From: Cronobacter turicensis z3032
GTDB lineage: Bacteria; Pseudomonadota; Gammaproteobacteria; Enterobacterales; Enterobacteriaceae
Length of the DNA: 64,000 bases
NCBI GenBank assembly: GCA_000027065.2
Contig: FN543093.2
Coordinates: 1,554,074 to 1,618,073 of the forward strand
Reading direction: 5' to 3'
The translations under genes and the position numbers were made by a program. The notes below the pieces were generated by a model. It saw only the letters and a list, made by a program, of their open reading frames with translations, searched no databases and was not told the DNA's origin. This document shows positions 51,331 through 61,835 of this stretch, one piece after another; positions within the stretch are counted from its first letter, which is position 1, and every line of letters starts with the position of its first letter.

Positions 51331-52617
51331 ATGCAGGAATCCCTGACCTTACAACCCATCGCGCGCGTGGATGGCACCATCAACCTTCCAGGCTCCAAGA
51401 GCGTTTCCAACCGGGCGCTGCTGCTGGCCGCACTGGCGAAAGGCACCACCACGCTCACTAACCTGTTAGACAGCGATGACGTGCGCCACATGCTCAATGC
51501 GCTGAAAGCGCTCGGCGTTAATTATTCGCTTTCAGAGGATCGCACCCGCTGTGAAATTCAGGGGCAGGGCGGGCCGTTCAATACGCTCGTGGAGCTGGAG
51601 CTGTTTTTAGGCAACGCGGGCACCGCGATGCGTCCACTGGCGGCGGCGCTGTGCCTTGGCACAAACAACGTGGTGCTGACCGGCGAGCCGCGCATGAAAG
51701 AGCGCCCGATTGGACATCTGGTGGACGCGCTGCGTCAGGGCGGCGCGGACATCATCTATCTGGAGCAGGAAAACTATCCGCCGCTGCATCTGAAAGGCGG
51801 GTTTTCAGGCGGCAATGTGACCGTTGACGGCAGCGTCTCCAGCCAGTTTCTGACCGCGCTGTTAATGGCGGCGCCGCTGGCGCCGGCCAACACCGCCATC
51901 GACATCAAAGGCGAGCTGGTGTCAAAGCCCTATATTGATATCACGCTGCACCTGATGAAAACCTTCGGGGTTGAGGTCGAAAACCAGAACTACCAGCGTT
52001 TCGTTATCCAGGGCGGCCAGCAGTATCAGTCGCCTGGCCATTACCTGGTGGAGGGCGACGCGTCTTCCGCTTCTTATTTCCTTGCGGCGGCGGCCATTAA
52101 AGGCGGCACCGTGAAGGTCACGGGTATCGGGCGCAACAGCGTGCAGGGCGATATTCGCTTTGCCGATGTGCTGGAGAAAATGGGCGCGCAGATCGTCTGG
52201 GGCGACGATTTCATCAGCTGCACCCGCGGCGAGCTGAACGCGATTGATATGGATATGAACCATATTCCCGACGCGGCGATGACCATTGCCACCGCAGCGC
52301 TGTTCGCTCAGGGCACGACCACGCTTCGCAATATCTACAACTGGCGCGTGAAGGAAACAGACCGTCTGGCGGCGATGGCGACCGAACTGCGCAAAGTTGG
52401 CGCCACGGTCGAAGAGGGGCATGACTTCATCACCGTGACGCCGCCTGCGCAGTTGCAGTTTGCGGATATCGGCACCTATAACGATCACCGCATGGCGATG
52501 TGCTTCTCGCTGGTGGCGCTCTCCGACACGCCGGTCACGATCCTTGACCCGAAATGCACCGCTAAAACCTTCCCCGATTACTTCGCGCAACTCGCGCGCA
52601 TCAGCCACTCCGCCTGA
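51331..52617 (+). CDS. aroA: 3-phosphoshikimate 1-carboxyvinyltransferase (EPSP synthase)
   Basis: 428 residues. The shikimate-3-phosphate site [16 protein letters not shown], the phosphoenolpyruvate site [14 protein letters not shown] and the C-terminal [10 protein letters not shown] motif are intact. It makes EPSP in the shikimate pathway. The GNAGTAMRP segment is the natural glyphosate-sensitive class I form. The frame is open 31 codons upstream, through the terminator, but homology starts at [15 protein letters not shown]. Its ribosome site is weak. Confidence 0.97.
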   Translation: MQESLTLQPIARVDGTINLPGSKSVSNRALLLAALAKGTTTLTNLLDSDDVRHMLNALKALGVNYSLSEDRTRCEIQGQGGPFNTLVELELFLGNAGTAMRPLAAALCLGTNNVVLTGEPRMKERPIGHLVDALRQGGADIIYLEQENYPPLHLKGGFSGGNVTVDGSVSSQFLTALLMAAPLAPANTAIDIKGELVSKPYIDITLHLMKTFGVEVENQNYQRFVIQGGQQYQSPGHYLVEGDASSASYFLAAAAIKGGTVKVTGIGRNSVQGDIRFADVLEKMGAQIVWGDDFISCTRGELNAIDMDMNHIPDAAMTIATAALFAQGTTTLRNIYNWRVKETDRLAAMATELRKVGATVEEGHDFITVTPPAQLQFADIGTYNDHRMAMCFSLVALSDTPVTILDPKCTAKTFPDYFAQLARISHSA

Positions 52618-52626
52618 CCGCGCTTG

Positions 52627-52670
52627 CGCCCCGTATCACAAGTACGGGGCGTCGGCTAGCCGTTATTTTT
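52627..52670 (+). terminator. Terminator region of serC-aroA
   Basis: A perfect 9-bp stem (CGCCCCGTA / TACGGGGCG) with a 7-nt loop is followed by a small CGGCTAGCCG palindrome and TTATTTTT. Confidence 0.65.
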
Positions 52671-52760
52671 CGGATAAGCGCCCGTGTTTCAATAATGTTA
52701 ATCTGCCGCCGGGTTAATTGACCCGCAGCTTTTTTACGTTGAATCCATGGACGATTTATT

Positions 52761-53528
52761 ATGAAAAACAATAAAGTACTTTTAAGTTGCCTCGTTGCGG
52801 CGGCGCTGGTGTCTGGCTGTAAAAATATGGGCGCGCTTAACGGCGACGCGCTGGCGAAATCCGGTATGTCTGCCTATCAGGCCGCCACGCTCAGCGATGC
52901 GGACGTTAAAAAACTGTCCGATCAGGCTTGTGCTGAAATGGACAAGCAAAACCCGGTTGTTCCAGCGTCCAGCAAATACACTAAACGCCTGAATAAAATC
53001 GCGAAGGCGCTCGGCAATAACATCAACGGCACGCCGGTAAACTACAAGGTTTACCAGACCCCGGAAGTTAACGCCTGGGCGATGGCGAACGGCTGTATCC
53101 GCGTTTACAGCGGTCTGATGGACATGATGACCGACAACGAAGTGGAAGCGGTGCTGGGCCATGAAATGGGTCACGTGGCGTTAGGCCATACCCGTAAAGC
53201 CATGCAGACTGCTTACGCGACCGTTGCGGCGCGCGATGCGGTATCCGCTACCAGCGCCGTGGGCGCGCAGCTCTCTGACTCTGAACTGGGCGAAATGGCG
53301 CAGGGCGTTATCAACTCCGCGTTCTCCCGCAGCCAGGAGTCCGAAGCAGACGACTTCTCTTATGACCTGCTGAAGAAACGTAAAATCAGCACCAAAGGCC
53401 TCGTGACCAGCTTCGAGAAACTGGCGAAACTGGATGCCGGCTCTGAGAAATCGATGTTTGATTCTCACCCGCCTTCAGCGGAACGCGCTCAACACATCCG
53501 CGATCGCATCGCTGCAGACAAGAAATAA
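52761..53528 (+). CDS. ycaL: Lipoprotein M48-family metalloprotease YcaL
   Basis: 255 residues. Lipobox VSGC with C20. Zinc motif H134-E-M-G-H138, with the third ligand in the downstream SQESEADDFSYD segment (E193 or E195). It belongs with YcaL and LoiP (YggG) of E. coli; synteny between aroA and cmk decides for YcaL, although parts (NEVEAVLGHEMGHVALGH) also resemble LoiP. E. coli YcaL degrades stalled LptD at the Bam complex. No ribosome site is visible, and a five-codon frame (52747-52764) overlaps the start. Confidence 0.9.
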   Translation: MKNNKVLLSCLVAAALVSGCKNMGALNGDALAKSGMSAYQAATLSDADVKKLSDQACAEMDKQNPVVPASSKYTKRLNKIAKALGNNINGTPVNYKVYQTPEVNAWAMANGCIRVYSGLMDMMTDNEVEAVLGHEMGHVALGHTRKAMQTAYATVAARDAVSATSAVGAQLSDSELGEMAQGVINSAFSRSQESEADDFSYDLLKKRKISTKGLVTSFEKLAKLDAGSEKSMFDSHPPSAERAQHIRDRIAADKK

Positions 53529-53537
53529 TCCTCCTCT

Positions 53538-53564
53538 CCCGGACTGGCGGCGAGCCGGTCCGGG
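53538..53564. other. Hairpin after ycaL
   Basis: A 10-bp imperfect stem (CCCGGACTGG / CCGGTCCGGG) with a 7-nt loop, 10 bp after the ycaL stop. No T-run follows, so termination would need another factor. Confidence 0.35.
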
Positions 53565-53646
53565 CATCTGCGCCCAATTCTTCTACACTCAGCCACAATG
53601 GCGGCGATATTTTGCCGGAAAGATAACAGTCTGCGGTGATGAGGCG

Positions 53647-53652
53647 TATAAT
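53647..53652 (+). promoter_or_regulatory. Consensus -10 upstream of cmk
   Basis: A perfect TATAAT lies 50 bp before the cmk ATG. No good -35 hexamer is found at 16-18 bp, so the promoter is only partly supported. Confidence 0.4.
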
Positions 53653-53702
53653 GCGCCGCGTTCACGTTGCAGGCCTGCCATTTGTTATTGAAGGAGAAAA
53701 AG

Positions 53703-54389
53703 ATGACGGCATCCGTCCCGGTAATCACAATCGATGGCCCAAGCGGCGCAGGCAAAGGCACGCTCTGTAAAGCGATGGCTGAAACCCTGCAATGGCATTT
53801 GCTGGATTCCGGCGCCATCTATCGGGTTCTCGCGCTGGCCGCCCTGCATCATCATGTCGATGTCGCTTCTGAAGAAGCGCTCGTTCCGCTGGCCGCCCAC
53901 CTGGATGTACGATTCGTCGCGCAACAGGGCGAGCTGGAAGTTATCCTTGAAGGCGAAGACGTCAGCGCCGAGATCCGCACGCAGGACGTGGCGAACGCCG
54001 CCTCGCAGATCGCCGCGTTCCCGCGCGTACGCGAAGCGCTGCTGCGCCGTCAGCGCGCGTTTCGTGAAGCGCCCGGCCTGATTGCTGACGGGCGCGACAT
54101 GGGAACGGTCGTTTTCCCTGATGCGCCAGTGAAAATCTTCCTTGACGCTTCCTCGGAAGAACGCGCCCATCGCCGCATGCTACAGTTGCAGGAAAAGGGC
54201 TTTAGTGTTAACTTTGTACGCCTTTTGGCCGAGATAAAAGAGCGCGACGATCGCGATCGTAACCGGCCAGTAGCGCCGTTAGTGCCTGCGCACGATGCTC
54301 TGGTGCTGGATTCGACCAGCCTTAGCATCGAAGAGGTGATTGAAAAGGCGCTCGATTACGCCCGTGAAAAACTGGCGCTCGCGAAATAA
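53703..54389 (+). CDS. cmk: Cytidylate kinase
   Basis: 228 residues. P-loop GPSGAGKGT and the CMP-specific insert are present; [19 protein letters not shown] is characteristic. It phosphorylates CMP and dCMP. The frame is open 12 codons upstream, but [15 protein letters not shown] is the family start with an AAGGAG ribosome site. It is upstream of rpsA, with which it is partly co-transcribed in E. coli. Confidence 0.96.
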   Translation: MTASVPVITIDGPSGAGKGTLCKAMAETLQWHLLDSGAIYRVLALAALHHHVDVASEEALVPLAAHLDVRFVAQQGELEVILEGEDVSAEIRTQDVANAASQIAAFPRVREALLRRQRAFREAPGLIADGRDMGTVVFPDAPVKIFLDASSEERAHRRMLQLQEKGFSVNFVRLLAEIKERDDRDRNRPVAPLVPAHDALVLDSTSLSIEEVIEKALDYAREKLALAK

Positions 54390-54505
54390 CGCGACCTTAT
54401 TCTGAAGTACCCACTGCAACGGATTGTGAGTGGGCATGTTAAACAACCCCACCCGGAAGTGAAGCCAGGTGGACGTTAAATTGAAGAATCCTGAAGATTA
54501 TCAAT
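54390..54505 (+). promoter_or_regulatory. rpsA leader, S1 autoregulatory translation element
   Basis: This 116-nt leader is very like the E. coli rpsA leader. Hairpins CCCACT / AGTGGG (54410-54415, 54429-54434) and CCACC / GGTGG (54449-54453, 54468-54472) can form. The ribosome site before the ATG is only GAAG, the weak type known for rpsA, whose efficient initiation depends on leader folding and is repressed by free S1. Confidence 0.65.
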
Positions 54506-56179
54506 ATGACTGAATCTTTTGCTCAACTATTTGAAGAATCCCTTAAAACAATCGAAACCCGCCCGGGTTCCATCGTTCGTGGCGTTGTTGTCTCTATCGA
54601 CAAAGACGTAGTTCTGGTTGATGCGGGTCTGAAATCTGAATCTGCGATCCCTGCAGAACAGTTCAAGAACGCGGCTGGCGAACTGGAAATCCAGGTTGGC
54701 GACGAAGTTGACGTTGCTCTCGATGCAGTGGAAGACGGCTTCGGTGAAACCCTGCTGTCCCGTGAGAAAGCTAAGCGTCACGAAGCCTGGATCACGCTGG
54801 AAAAAGCTTACGAAGATGCTGAAACTGTTACCGGTGTTATCAACGGCAAAGTTAAAGGCGGCTTCACTGTTGAGCTGAACGGTATTCGTGCGTTCCTGCC
54901 GGGTTCCCTGGTTGACGTACGTCCGGTCCGTGACACCCTGCACCTCGAAGGCAAAGAGCTTGAATTCAAAGTAATCAAGCTGGATCAGAAGCGCAACAAC
55001 GTTGTTGTTTCTCGTCGTGCCGTTATCGAGTCTGAGAACAGCGCAGAGCGCGATCAGCTGCTGGAAAACCTGCAGGAAGGCATGGAAGTTAAAGGTATCG
55101 TTAAGAACCTCACTGACTACGGTGCATTCGTTGATCTGGGCGGCGTAGACGGCCTGCTGCACATCACTGATATGGCCTGGAAACGCGTTAAGCATCCGAG
55201 CGAAATCGTGAACGTGGGCGACGAAATCACTGTTAAAGTGCTGAAGTTCGACCGCGAGCGTACCCGTGTCTCCCTGGGCCTGAAACAGCTGGGCGAAGAT
55301 CCGTGGGTAGCTATCGCTAAACGTTACCCGGAAGGCACCCGCCTGACTGGTCGCGTAACCAACCTGACCGACTACGGCTGCTTCGTTGAAATCGAAGAAG
55401 GCGTTGAAGGCCTGGTACACGTTTCCGAAATGGACTGGACCAACAAAAACATCCATCCGTCCAAAGTCGTTAACGTCGGTGACGTGGTAGAAGTTATGGT
55501 TCTGGATATCGACGAAGAACGTCGTCGTATCTCCCTGGGCCTGAAACAGTGCAAAGCCAACCCGTGGCAGCAGTTCGCTGAGACCCACAACAAAGGCGAT
55601 CGCGTTGAAGGTAAAATCAAGTCTATCACTGACTTCGGTATCTTCATCGGCCTGGACGGCGGCATCGACGGTCTGGTTCACCTGTCTGACATCTCCTGGA
55701 ACGTGGCTGGCGAAGAAGCCGTTCGCGAGTACAAAAAAGGCGACGAAATCGCTGCCGTTGTACTGCAGGTTGACGCAGAGCGTGAGCGTATCTCTCTGGG
55801 CGTTAAACAGCTCGCAGAAGATCCGTTCAACAACTACGTTGCACTGAACAAGAAAGGTGCAATCGTTACTGGTAAAGTAACCGCAGTTGATGCGAAAGGT
55901 GCTACAGTTGAATTGGCAGACGGCGTTGAAGGCTACCTGCGCGCTTCTGAAGCTTCCCGTGACCGCGTAGAAGACGCGACTCTGGTTCTGAGCGTTGGCG
56001 ACGACGTTGAAGCTAAATTCACCGGCGTTGATCGTAAGAACCGCGTAGTAAGCCTGTCTGTTCGTGCGAAAGACGAAGCTGACGAGAAAGATGCAATCGC
56101 TTCTGTTAACAACAAACAGGAAGAAAGCAACTTCTCTAACGCCATGGCTGAAGCATTCAAAGCAGCTAAAGGCGAGTAA
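54506..56179 (+). CDS. rpsA: 30S ribosomal protein S1
   Basis: 557 residues with six S1/OB domains of about 70-85 residues each (roughly 20-90, 105-170, 190-260, 275-347, 362-434, 450-518). Domains 3-6 carry the typical [10 protein letters not shown] / [11 protein letters not shown] / [11 protein letters not shown] motifs. S1 unfolds mRNA at the 30S subunit; it also serves as a subunit of Q-beta replicase. Codon use is strongly biased (CTG, GTT, CGT), as expected of a very highly expressed gene. ihfB follows. Confidence 0.98.
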   Translation: MTESFAQLFEESLKTIETRPGSIVRGVVVSIDKDVVLVDAGLKSESAIPAEQFKNAAGELEIQVGDEVDVALDAVEDGFGETLLSREKAKRHEAWITLEKAYEDAETVTGVINGKVKGGFTVELNGIRAFLPGSLVDVRPVRDTLHLEGKELEFKVIKLDQKRNNVVVSRRAVIESENSAERDQLLENLQEGMEVKGIVKNLTDYGAFVDLGGVDGLLHITDMAWKRVKHPSEIVNVGDEITVKVLKFDRERTRVSLGLKQLGEDPWVAIAKRYPEGTRLTGRVTNLTDYGCFVEIEEGVEGLVHVSEMDWTNKNIHPSKVVNVGDVVEVMVLDIDEERRRISLGLKQCKANPWQQFAETHNKGDRVEGKIKSITDFGIFIGLDGGIDGLVHLSDISWNVAGEEAVREYKKGDEIAAVVLQVDAERERISLGVKQLAEDPFNNYVALNKKGAIVTGKVTAVDAKGATVELADGVEGYLRASEASRDRVEDATLVLSVGDDVEAKFTGVDRKNRVVSLSVRAKDEADEKDAIASVNNKQEESNFSNAMAEAFKAAKGE

Positions 56180-56190
56180 TTGCCTTGACA

Positions 56191-56247
56191 GATTACAGGT
56201 TCCGGCCTGTAATCAGACACTAAGGGCGGCTTTGGCCGCCCTTGTTC
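56191..56247 (+). terminator. Paired hairpins after rpsA
   Basis: GATTACAGG / CCTGTAATC (56191-56214) and AAGGGCGGC / GCCGCCCTT (56222-56243) stand in tandem. The second is followed by only GTTCG, so termination is likely partial and ihfB may be reached by read-through. Confidence 0.55.
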
Positions 56248-56293
56248 GATGATAGCTGTAAGACAATTTTCCTGAATGGAAACCGGAGGAAAC

Positions 56294-56578
56294 ATGACCA
56301 AGTCAGAATTAATCGAAAGACTTGCAAGCCAGCACTCACATATCCCGGCGAAAGCGGTGGAAGATGCGGTTAAAGAGATGCTGGAACATATGGCCTCTAC
56401 TCTTGCCCAGGGCGAGCGTATTGAAATCCGGGGTTTCGGCAGTTTCTCCTTACACTATCGCGCACCACGCACCGGGCGTAACCCGAAAACAGGTGATAAA
56501 GTCGAGCTGGAAGGTAAATACGTTCCGCACTTTAAACCGGGTAAAGAACTACGCGACCGCGCCAATATTTACGGTTAA
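56294..56578 (+). CDS. ihfB: Integration host factor beta subunit
   Basis: 94 residues. DNA-bending HU/IHF fold with the beta-arm motif [21 protein letters not shown]64-type proline in NPKTG intercalates into the DNA. It pairs with IhfA, encoded elsewhere. The frame begins six codons earlier, but homology and the GGAGG ribosome site support ATG 56294. Almost identical to E. coli. Confidence 0.97.
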   Translation: MTKSELIERLASQHSHIPAKAVEDAVKEMLEHMASTLAQGERIEIRGFGSFSLHYRAPRTGRNPKTGDKVELEGKYVPHFKPGKELRDRANIYG

Positions 56579-56604
56579 GTTTTTATGACTTAACCTTGCA
56601 GAGA

Positions 56605-56629
56605 GCGGTACCTTCGGGTGCCGTTTTTT
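56605..56629 (+). terminator. Terminator of ihfB
   Basis: Stem CGGTACC / GGTGCCG with a UUCG tetraloop, followed by six T, 27 bp after the ihfB stop. Confidence 0.85.
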
Positions 56630-56783
56630 GTTGATGGCACACTGTTTTGCGAGCCGTCTCGACACTTTTTCTGCAATGGCCGTAACGCCTTAAATTCCTT
56701 TCTGCACATCTCGTAATTCTGTTCGTTTCCCCCTGACAATGCACTCTGCTGGCCGCACACTCCTTCGTAACAAGGAGGTGCTT

Positions 56784-59042
56784 GTGATCCCGTTGCCCGC
56801 GTTGAGCTTGTGCGTTATAGCAGGTCTGTCACCGCTACTATTCTTACCCACGCTGCCATCGGTGCCGCAGATAGCCCTGTTCACGCTCATGTCGTCGCTG
56901 GCGCTTTTTCTGCGACACCCTGCTGTGCGGTTAGCGGCACTGACGGTGCTCTTTCTCTGCTGGGGACTGCTTGCTGCCCGGCAGGCTACGCAGTCCTATA
57001 CCTTGCTGACAGGAAAACAGCGCCAGGTTGAAGCGGTTATTACCAGCACTGACGGCGCGACGGAACACCATATAAAAATTATCAGCGTAAATGGTGAACG
57101 CTTGTTTCTGCCCCCCGGCGCGGTACTGCGAGGCTCATATTTACCGCAAAAGGTATGCGCCGGGCAGCGCTGGCGGATGACGATACGCCTGCGCCCCGTT
57201 CACGGGCAGCTTAACGAGGGCGGGTTTGACAGCCAGCGTTATGCCCTGTCTCAGCATCAACCGCTAACCGGGCGGATTATGGCTGCGCAGTTACTTCATG
57301 ATGAGTGCAGCTTTCGGGCGCGTTATCTGAACTCTTTCAGCCAGCACATGGCGGCATTTAGCTGGCGGCCGGTGATTCTGGCGCTCGGTTTCGGCGAGCG
57401 TGTCGCGCTGACGAATGATGTCAAAATGCTGTTGCGGGAAACCGGCACCGCTCACTTAATGGCAATTTCTGGATTACATATCGGTTTTGCGGGCACGCTG
57501 GGGTGGGCGCTCGCGCGCTTGCTGCAATTGCTATTGCCCGCAAGGCGAATCGGCTACCGCTTTCCCTTACTGGCGATGCTGGTCACGGCGGCGCTCTATA
57601 CCTGGCTTTCCGGAAGTAACCCGCCAGCCGTCAGAACGCTGGTGGCCATCTCGGCCTGGTGTGCGCTGCGCCTCTGCGGCAGACAATGGACGCCCTGGCA
57701 GGTCTGGGTTTGCTGCGTAGCGGCCATTCTCTTCTGCGACCCTGTGGCGATATTATCGGAAAGCCTCTGGCTCTCGGCGTTTGCGGTGGGCGCGCTCATT
57801 TTCTGGTATCAGTGGATGCCGTTACGCGCAGAAGGGAAATGGCGCCTTTTGAAAAGCCTGCTGCATTTGCAATGCGGTATGACGCTTCTTCTGCTGCCGC
57901 TTCAGCTCTTGCTGTTTCATGGCATCAGCCTGACCTCCCTGCTGGCGAATCTTGTCGCGGTGCCTGTCGTCACTTTCATCGCCGTACCGCTGGTGCTGGC
58001 AGCTATGATTTTGGATCTGGCGCAGCTAACGTGGCTGGAGGCGGGGGCGGGGTTACTGGCCGACAGGGCGCTGGCGGCGCTTTTCTGGTTGTTGCGCCAG
58101 TTGCCTCCCGGCTGGCTTAGCCTGGACCAGCGCTATCAGTGGCTCACGCTCGCGCCGTGGATCATGGTTATTGCGTGGAGAGCTGGCTGGCACCGTATTT
58201 CACCAGTCACGTGTAGTATTTTACTTGGCCTACTCACGTGGCCGTTCTGGCAAAAACCGGCAGATGATGCGTGGCGGCTGCATATGCTGGATATCGGACA
58301 TGGCCTGGCTATCGTCATTGAACGCCACGGCAGAGCCATACTTTATGACAGCGGCAACGCCTGGCCGGGTGGCGACAGCGCGCAACAGACCATCATTCCC
58401 TGGCTGCGATGGCAACATCTCAAACCCGAGGGCGTCATTATCAGCCATGAGCATCTCGACCATCGCGGCGGACTGGAGAGCCTGATGCATGCATGGCCTG
58501 ATATGTGGATCCGCAGCACGCTTCACTGGGCAGGCCACATTTCTTGCGTTAAGGGCGCGCACTGGCGCTGGCAGGGTCTGCTTTTTACCGTTCACTGGCC
58601 GCCTGCAGATTATGATGATCAAGGCAATAACCGCTCCTGTGTCGTGAAAGTGGATGACGGCGAGCACAGCGTCCTGTTGACGGGTGATATTGAAGCCCCC
58701 GCAGAGTTGGCTATGCTCAAAAAGCAGTGGCGTCACTTGCAGGCGGATATCCTTCAGGTGCCTCACCACGGCAGCCGTACCTCATCCACGCCAACCTTGT
58801 TATCGGTGGTGAATGGCAAAGCGGCGCTGGCGTCGGCGTCGCGCTACAACGCCTGGCGATTACCCTCTGTAAAAGTGGTGAAGCGTTATCAGAAGCAGCG
58901 ATATCAGTGGGTTGATACGGCACACGCCGGGCAGATTTCTGTCTCTTTTTCGCCAGGGCAATGGAAAATCGAGGGGTTAAGAGAACAGATTTCGCCCCGC
59001 TGGTACCATGAGTGGTTTGGCTCACCTGCTGAATACAGGTAG
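56784..59042 (+). CDS. ycaI: ComEC/Rec2-family membrane protein YcaI
   Basis: 752 residues from a GTG start. An N-terminal membrane region and soluble OB-like domain (about 60-180), the multi-helix competence domain (about 200-490, including GTAHLMAISGLHIGF) and a C-terminal metallo-beta-lactamase domain with SHEHLDHRGG and VPHHGS. Relatives form the DNA-uptake channel with a nuclease domain; in E. coli natural uptake is not shown. An in-frame ATG exists at 56739, but an ideal AAGGAGG lies five bases before GTG 56784, where E. coli homology also begins. msbA follows, so polar or promoter effects are possible. Confidence 0.93.
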   Translation: MIPLPALSLCVIAGLSPLLFLPTLPSVPQIALFTLMSSLALFLRHPAVRLAALTVLFLCWGLLAARQATQSYTLLTGKQRQVEAVITSTDGATEHHIKIISVNGERLFLPPGAVLRGSYLPQKVCAGQRWRMTIRLRPVHGQLNEGGFDSQRYALSQHQPLTGRIMAAQLLHDECSFRARYLNSFSQHMAAFSWRPVILALGFGERVALTNDVKMLLRETGTAHLMAISGLHIGFAGTLGWALARLLQLLLPARRIGYRFPLLAMLVTAALYTWLSGSNPPAVRTLVAISAWCALRLCGRQWTPWQVWVCCVAAILFCDPVAILSESLWLSAFAVGALIFWYQWMPLRAEGKWRLLKSLLHLQCGMTLLLLPLQLLLFHGISLTSLLANLVAVPVVTFIAVPLVLAAMILDLAQLTWLEAGAGLLADRALAALFWLLRQLPPGWLSLDQRYQWLTLAPWIMVIAWRAGWHRISPVTCSILLGLLTWPFWQKPADDAWRLHMLDIGHGLAIVIERHGRAILYDSGNAWPGGDSAQQTIIPWLRWQHLKPEGVIISHEHLDHRGGLESLMHAWPDMWIRSTLHWAGHISCVKGAHWRWQGLLFTVHWPPADYDDQGNNRSCVVKVDDGEHSVLLTGDIEAPAELAMLKKQWRHLQADILQVPHHGSRTSSTPTLLSVVNGKAALASASRYNAWRLPSVKVVKRYQKQRYQWVDTAHAGQISVSFSPGQWKIEGLREQISPRWYHEWFGSPAEYR

Positions 59043-59045
59043 AAT
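59017..59045 (+). promoter_or_regulatory. Candidate promoter of msbA-lpxK
   Basis: TTGGCT (59017-59022), a 17-bp spacer and TAGAAT (59040-59045) overlap the end of ycaI and lie about 35 bp before msbA. Confidence 0.45.
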
Positions 59046-59078
59046 ATGCGGCTATTTCAACGAAAGCTGGTTTTTTGA

Positions 59079-60827
59079 ATGCATAACGATAAAGATCTCT
59101 CCACGTGGCAGACCTTCCGCCGACTCTGGCCGGTGATTGCGCCCTTTAAAACGGGTCTGATTGTGGCTGGGGTAGCGTTAATACTCAACGCGGCCAGCGA
59201 TACCTATATGCTATCGCTACTTAAACCATTACTGGATGATGGTTTTGGTAAAACCGATCGCTCAGTGCTGCTATGGATGCCGCTGGTGGTCATAGGGCTG
59301 ATGGTTCTGCGTGGTATCACCAGCTACGTTTCCAGTTATTGCATCTCCTGGGTCTCCGGGAAAGTCGTCATGACGATGCGCCGCCGCTTGTTTAATCATA
59401 TGATGGGGATGCCCGTCTCCTTCTTTGATAAGCAATCCACCGGTACGTTGCTCTCCCGTATTACCTACGATTCCGAGCAAGTCGCCTCGTCCTCTTCCAG
59501 CGCGCTTATTACCGTGGTGCGTGAAGGGGCGTCGATCATCGGCCTGTTCATCATGATGTTCTATTACAGCTGGCAGCTGTCGGTGATCCTGATCGTACTG
59601 GCGCCCATTGTGTCGATTGCGATCCGCGTTGTGTCAAAACGCTTTCGCAGCATCAGTAAAAACATGCAGAACACCATGGGACAGGTGACGACCAGCGCCG
59701 AGCAGATGCTCAAGGGCCATAAAGAAGTGCTGATTTTCGGCGGCCAGCAGGTTGAAGGCGAACGCTTCGCGAAAGTCAGCAACAAGATGCGTCTGCAGGG
59801 CATGAAAATGGTCTCGGCATCTTCGATTTCCGACCCGATTATTCAGCTCATTGCTTCTCTGGCGCTGGCGTTCGTGCTCTATGCGGCAAGCTTCCCGAGC
59901 GTCATGCAAACGCTGACGGCAGGCACTATCACCGTCGTGTTCTCCTCCATGATTGCGCTGATGCGTCCGCTGAAATCGCTCACCAACGTAAACGCTCAGT
60001 TCCAGCGCGGGATGGCGGCCTGTCAGACGCTGTTTGCTATTCTGGACAGCGAGCAGGAAAAAGACGAAGGCACGCGTGTTGTCGAACGCGCCCAGGGTAA
60101 TCTGGAATTCCGTGATGTTACCTTCACGTATCCGGGCCGTGAAATTCCGGCGCTGCGCGATATCAACCTGTCTATCCCTGCCGGGAAGACGGTCGCGCTG
60201 GTAGGTCGTTCGGGCTCCGGGAAATCGACGCTCGCAAGTCTTATCACGCGTTTTTACGATATCGACAGCGGCGAGATCCTGCTGGATGGCCACGACCTTC
60301 GCGACTACACGCTCTCGTCGCTGCGTAATCAGGTCGCGCTGGTCTCCCAGAACGTACATCTGTTTAACGACACCATCGCGAATAACATTGCCTACGCGCG
60401 CACGGATGTTTACAGCCGCGAAGCGATCGAAAAAGCGGCCCGTATGGCTTATGCGATGGACTTCATCAATAAGATGGATAACGGGCTGGATACGGTCATC
60501 GGCGAAAACGGCGTACTGCTTTCCGGCGGTCAGCGTCAGCGTATCGCGATTGCCCGCGCGCTGCTGCGCGACAGCCCGATCCTTATTCTTGATGAGGCGA
60601 CCTCAGCGCTGGATACCGAGTCAGAACGCGCTATCCAGGCGGCGCTGGATGAACTGCAAAAGAACCGCACATCGCTGGTTATCGCGCATCGTCTCTCTAC
60701 TATCGAGCAGGCGGACGAAATTGTGGTTATCGAAGACGGCCGCATCGTGGAGCGCGGCAATCATGCTGAGCTCCTCACGCAGCACGGCGTTTATGCGCAG
60801 CTTCATAAAATGCAGTTTGGTCAATGA
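59079..60827 (+). CDS. msbA: Lipid A/LPS-core flippase MsbA
   Basis: 582 residues, same length as E. coli. Six membrane helices (1-330) and an ATPase with Walker [10 protein letters not shown], signature LSGGQRQR and Walker [13 protein letters not shown]. It is an essential homodimer that flips core-lipid A across the inner membrane. lpxK overlaps its stop (ATGA). Near identical to the E. coli protein. Confidence 0.98.
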   Translation: MHNDKDLSTWQTFRRLWPVIAPFKTGLIVAGVALILNAASDTYMLSLLKPLLDDGFGKTDRSVLLWMPLVVIGLMVLRGITSYVSSYCISWVSGKVVMTMRRRLFNHMMGMPVSFFDKQSTGTLLSRITYDSEQVASSSSSALITVVREGASIIGLFIMMFYYSWQLSVILIVLAPIVSIAIRVVSKRFRSISKNMQNTMGQVTTSAEQMLKGHKEVLIFGGQQVEGERFAKVSNKMRLQGMKMVSASSISDPIIQLIASLALAFVLYAASFPSVMQTLTAGTITVVFSSMIALMRPLKSLTNVNAQFQRGMAACQTLFAILDSEQEKDEGTRVVERAQGNLEFRDVTFTYPGREIPALRDINLSIPAGKTVALVGRSGSGKSTLASLITRFYDIDSGEILLDGHDLRDYTLSSLRNQVALVSQNVHLFNDTIANNIAYARTDVYSREAIEKAARMAYAMDFINKMDNGLDTVIGENGVLLSGGQRQRIAIARALLRDSPILILDEATSALDTESERAIQAALDELQKNRTSLVIAHRLSTIEQADEIVVIEDGRIVERGNHAELLTQHGVYAQLHKMQFGQ

Positions 60828-61801
60828 TAGAGCGCATCTGGTCTGGCCGTTCACCGTTATGGGTGCTTCTGCTGCCGCTTTCCTGGCTGTATGGCCTGGT
60901 GAGCGGCGCGATTCGCCTGAGTTATCGGCTGGGCTTACGTAAAGCCTGGCGTGCGCCGGTGCCTGTGGTCATCGTGGGCAATCTTACCGCAGGCGGTAAC
61001 GGAAAAACGCCGGTCGTGGTCTGGCTGGTTGAACAGCTGCATCAGCGGGGCGTGCGCGCAGGCGTGGTTTCCCGCGGTTACGGCGGGAAAGCGGCGCATT
61101 ACCCGTTAGTGCTTAGCGACGCCACGACGCCCGCAGAGGCAGGCGACGAGCCGGTGCTGATCTACCAGCGTACCGGCGCGCCCGTTGCCGTCTCGGCAAA
61201 CCGCGCGCAAGCGGTCCAGGCGCTGATTGCGAACGCCGGCCCGCAAATCATCATTACCGATGACGGTCTTCAGCACTACGCGCTGGCGCGGGATAAAGAA
61301 ATTGTTGTGGTCGATGGCGTACGCCGTTTCGGCAACGGCTGGTGGCTTCCTGCAGGCCCGATGCGCGAGCGCGCATCCAGGCTCAAGCAGGTCGACGCTG
61401 TCATTACGAACGGTGGAGAGGCGCGGCCCGGCGAAATCGCCATGCAGTTGCAGCCAGGGCTCGCGGTTAACCTGCGCAGCGGCGAGAGGCGGCCGGTCAA
61501 TATGCTGGAGAATGTGGTCGCGATGGCAGGTATCGGCCATCCGCCGCGCTTTTTCGCCACGCTTGAGAAATGCGGCCTGACGCCGGTTAAAACGGTAAAT
61601 CTTGCTGACCATCAGGCGCTGCGCGAAGCCGATGTGCTGGCGCTGATGCACGAAGGCCAGACCCTGCTGATGACTGAAAAAGACGCGGTGAAATGCCGCG
61701 CCTTCGCTCATGATGACTGGTGGTATCTGCCGGTCGACGCGACGCTTGCGCAGCCGCAAGCCGATCGGTTACTGAAGGAAATTCTCGCGCTGGTGCGTTA
61801 A
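60824..61801 (+). CDS. lpxK: Tetraacyldisaccharide 4'-kinase LpxK
   Basis: 325 residues. One N-terminal membrane-associated helix, then a P-loop [12 protein letters not shown] (about 52-63). It phosphorylates the lipid A disaccharide at the 4' position, giving lipid IVA, just before MsbA-mediated transport. It overlaps msbA by 4 bp, so expression is coupled. Confidence 0.96.
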   Translation: MIERIWSGRSPLWVLLLPLSWLYGLVSGAIRLSYRLGLRKAWRAPVPVVIVGNLTAGGNGKTPVVVWLVEQLHQRGVRAGVVSRGYGGKAAHYPLVLSDATTPAEAGDEPVLIYQRTGAPVAVSANRAQAVQALIANAGPQIIITDDGLQHYALARDKEIVVVDGVRRFGNGWWLPAGPMRERASRLKQVDAVITNGGEARPGEIAMQLQPGLAVNLRSGERRPVNMLENVVAMAGIGHPPRFFATLEKCGLTPVKTVNLADHQALREADVLALMHEGQTLLMTEKDAVKCRAFAHDDWWYLPVDATLAQPQADRLLKEILALVR

Positions 61802-61835
61802 GCAGGTGCGCCAGCCATAGCGTACGGGAGCGGAT

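Noticed and set aside
54527..55681. 384-codon minus-strand frame opposite rpsA
   Set aside because: Shadow caused by the extreme codon bias of rpsA.
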